Shown in pieces: positions 13,962 to 15,637 of a stretch of DNA of 15,637 nt (the stretch's first letter is position 1; each line of letters starts with the position of its first letter). The notes beneath the pieces were generated by a model that was given only the letters and a program-made list of their open reading frames with translations, had not been told where the DNA came from and searched no databases. A program made the position numbers and the translations under genes. Source of the stretch: Actinomycetes bacterium (GTDB lineage: Bacteria > Actinomycetota > Humimicrobiia > JAHJRV01); the NCBI GenBank assembly GCA_030612085.1, contig JAUWOM010000012.1, positions 1 through 15,637 on the forward strand, read 5' to 3'.

Positions 13962-14807
13962 ATGAATTTTGGAATTATTACAAATCCAAAAAAAGAAGAA
14001 GCTCAAAAATTGATAGAAGAAATTACAAATTGGATTGAAAAAAAAGGTGCAGGGGTAATTATCTCTGAAAACGAAGTAATGGCAAAGAAAAGACCTGATT
14101 TAGTCAGAAAAATATCAGATTTTAAAATAGAATGTGATGTAATATTAGTTTTAGGAGGAGATGGGACTTTTCTAAAAGCTATTGATTACTGCTATGGTAC
14201 AGATATCCCACTTATAGGTGTAAAATTAGGAAAGTTGAGCTTCTTAACAGAGCTTGAAGTTGATAAACTGTATTGGGGATTAGAAAAAATACTTGCTAAG
14301 GATTTTAGAACAGAACAAAGAATGTTGCTTTCTTGTAAAACTGAGGATAAAAAACATCAACAATTAATAGCATTAAATGATTGTGCCATTACAAAGAGTT
14401 CGTTTGGAAAAGTGATTGAAACAAGAATTTATGTAAATGACAATTTTTACAATACATACAAAGGGGATGGAATAATATTTGCTACACCAACAGGATCTAC
14501 TGCATACTCCTTATCTGCAGGTGGACCCTTTGTTTCTCCAAGAATAAGTGCGATTATTATGACTCCAGTTTGTACTCACTCTCTTTTTAGTAGAAGCGTG
14601 ATTTTCTCTCCCGATGACGAGATAATGGTTAAGGTTAGTTCAGAAAGTGGTAAGGTTGGAGTAAGCATTGATGGTAAACACAAAATAAGAATTGATTTTG
14701 AAAATAAAATATATATAAGAAAAGCAGATAAATACATAAAGATACTAACATTTGGTAATATTCCTTTTTATAACTCATTTAAGCAAAGACTTTTTCATAT
14801 AAAATAA
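13962..14807 (+). CDS. nadK: ATP/polyphosphate-NAD kinase
   Basis: A 281-residue cytoplasmic enzyme that phosphorylates NAD to NADP, the only de novo source of NADP. The GGDG motif with catalytic Asp is at 65-68 (VLGGDGTFLKA). The diphosphate and NAD-binding segment KGDGIIFATPTGSTAYSLSA, followed by GGP, lies at 167-189. SDDEI-like PDDEIMVKV and the SIDGK block (about 235) complete the fold. Two usually conserved spots differ: the family's GVNLGRLGFLTE reads GVKLGKLSFLTE (86-97), and the NE dyad reads ND (139-140). The latter is a known variant; the former is less common. AGGA at 13950-13953 is the SD. The 112-bp gap after tlyA is the largest in the operon and may hold a promoter, but I found no good -35/-10 pair. 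In Bacillota recN or argR usually follows; here it is pyrG. Confidence 0.93.
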   Translation: MNFGIITNPKKEEAQKLIEEITNWIEKKGAGVIISENEVMAKKRPDLVRKISDFKIECDVILVLGGDGTFLKAIDYCYGTDIPLIGVKLGKLSFLTELEVDKLYWGLEKILAKDFRTEQRMLLSCKTEDKKHQQLIALNDCAITKSSFGKVIETRIYVNDNFYNTYKGDGIIFATPTGSTAYSLSAGGPFVSPRISAIIMTPVCTHSLFSRSVIFSPDDEIMVKVSSESGKVGVSIDGKHKIRIDFENKIYIRKADKYIKILTFGNIPFYNSFKQRLFHIK

Positions 14808-14840
14808 TTCTTAATTTTAAAATAAGAGATGTGAATTATT

Positions 14841-15637
14841 ATGGCTAAATACATTTTTGTTACAGGTGGAGTGATGTCTTCCTTAGGCAAAGGTATTTCC
14901 GCTGCATCATTGGGAAGACTATTAAAATCAAGAGGTCTAAAAATTACTCTTCAAAAAATTGATCCATATATAAATGTTGATCCAGGAACAATGAATCCGC
15001 TTCAGCATGGTGAAGTATTTGTCACCGAGGATGGAGCTGAAACTGATCTTGATTTAGGACATTATGAGAGATTTATAGACCAAAACTTAACAGTAGATAA
15101 TAATGTAACTTCAGGAAGAATATATAGAAAAGTGATTTCAAAGGAGAGGAAAGGGAAATTTCTTGGAGCTACAGTTCAGATGATTCCACACATAACAAAT
15201 GAGATAAAAAAGCATATAAGAGCATTAGTAAAAAGAGAAGATTTTGATATTGTAATTACAGAAGTAGGGGGTACTGTTGGTGATATTGAAAGCCTTCCGT
15301 TTTTAGAAGCCATACGCCAATTAAAAAATGACCTTGGGAAAGAGAATGTCCTCTATATACATGTGACCTTCATTCCATATATAAAACAGATTGGAGAATT
15401 AAAAACTAAACCAACTCAACACAGTGTTAAGGAGTTAAGAAGTATAGGAATACAACCTGATATCATAATATGTAGATCAGATAGAAAATTAACTAAGAGT
15501 GCTATAAATAAATTAAGTTTATTTTGTGATATAGAGCCAGAAGCAATTATCAATAATATAGATGTAGAAGAGATATATAAAATTCCACTCTATCTGCAAA
15601 AAGAGGGTCTGGATGAAATTGTTATAAAAAAGCTCAA
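14841..15637 (+). CDS. pyrG: CTP synthase, N-terminal part (gene leaves the window)
   Basis: 265 codons of the amidoligase (synthetase) domain, open to the window end. CTP synthase makes CTP from UTP, ATP and glutamine and forms tetramers. It opens MAKYIFVTGGVMSSLGKGIS, whose GGVMSSLGKG is the ATP-binding P-loop. DPYINVDPGTMNP and QHGEVFVTEDGAETDLDLGHYERF are the Mg- and UTP-binding blocks, with later EVGGTVGDIESLPF and GELKTKPTQHSVKELRSIGI. The C-terminal glutamine amidotransferase domain lies outside the window. The ATG at 14841 is preceded by a weak AAGAGATG about 10 bases upstream. It follows nadK by 33 bp and is likely co-transcribed with it. No in-frame stop or frameshift is seen. Confidence 0.96.
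   Translation, partial: MAKYIFVTGGVMSSLGKGISAASLGRLLKSRGLKITLQKIDPYINVDPGTMNPLQHGEVFVTEDGAETDLDLGHYERFIDQNLTVDNNVTSGRIYRKVISKERKGKFLGATVQMIPHITNEIKKHIRALVKREDFDIVITEVGGTVGDIESLPFLEAIRQLKNDLGKENVLYIHVTFIPYIKQIGELKTKPTQHSVKELRSIGIQPDIIICRSDRKLTKSAINKLSLFCDIEPEAIINNIDVEEIYKIPLYLQKEGLDEIVIKKL

Overview
The window comes from a low-GC, probably anaerobic bacterium. Hand-counted 60-base lines in the ordinary genes are about 30-35% GC. Start codons include GTG and TTG, many Shine-Dalgarno (SD) sites are strong, and the order efp - asp23/gls24 - nusB - ispA - tlyA - nadK is the one familiar from Bacillota. That points to a Bacillota-like organism or a related low-GC candidate phylum such as Atribacterota. 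The sequence alone does not settle the phylum.

Layout. (1) 1-200, minus strand: the N-terminus of a family-4-type glycosyltransferase running off the window, then about 490 bp of AT-rich spacer with one plausible promoter. (2) 692-4855, plus strand: comM, dprA, a GspG-like type IV pseudopilin and a prepilin peptidase. These fit together as a DNA-uptake and natural-transformation cluster: the peptidase matures the pilin, DprA protects incoming single strands and loads RecA, and ComM drives branch migration. (3) 4856-7780: an accessory region. It holds an intergenic stretch with a candidate promoter, two hairpins and a U-tailed terminator; a 20-codon leader ORF with a strong SD; a GC-rich secreted-protein gene (5352-6223) broken by a one-base frameshift; an internal fragment of a pyruvate/acetoin dehydrogenase E1-beta gene; and the decayed remains of a second surface-protein gene with a duplicated tail. 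A perfect 14-bp terminator hairpin closes it. The patchwork is either recent recombination with foreign DNA or an assembly chimera. (4) 7834-8061, minus strand: an orphan small ORF.

(5) 8360-9511: a long, divergent class II fructose-bisphosphate aldolase family protein. (6) 9638-15637: a tight, co-directional housekeeping run: M24 Xaa-Pro peptidase, EF-P, an Asp23/Gls24 protein, NusB, a polyprenyl diphosphate synthase, TlyA rRNA methyltransferase, NAD kinase and the start of CTP synthase. Gaps are 9-33 bp except before nadK (112 bp), so pepQ-efp-asp23-nusB-ispA-tlyA is probably one operon, with nadK-pyrG continuing it or starting a second unit. Compared with the Bacillota arrangement, xseA/xseB and dxs are missing from between nusB and tlyA.

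The most notable points are the mosaic island with its structured RNA leader, an EF-P carrying arginine rather than lysine at the tip residue (R32), and the competence-type cluster. I saw no CRISPR array, tRNA, rRNA, transposase or att site.
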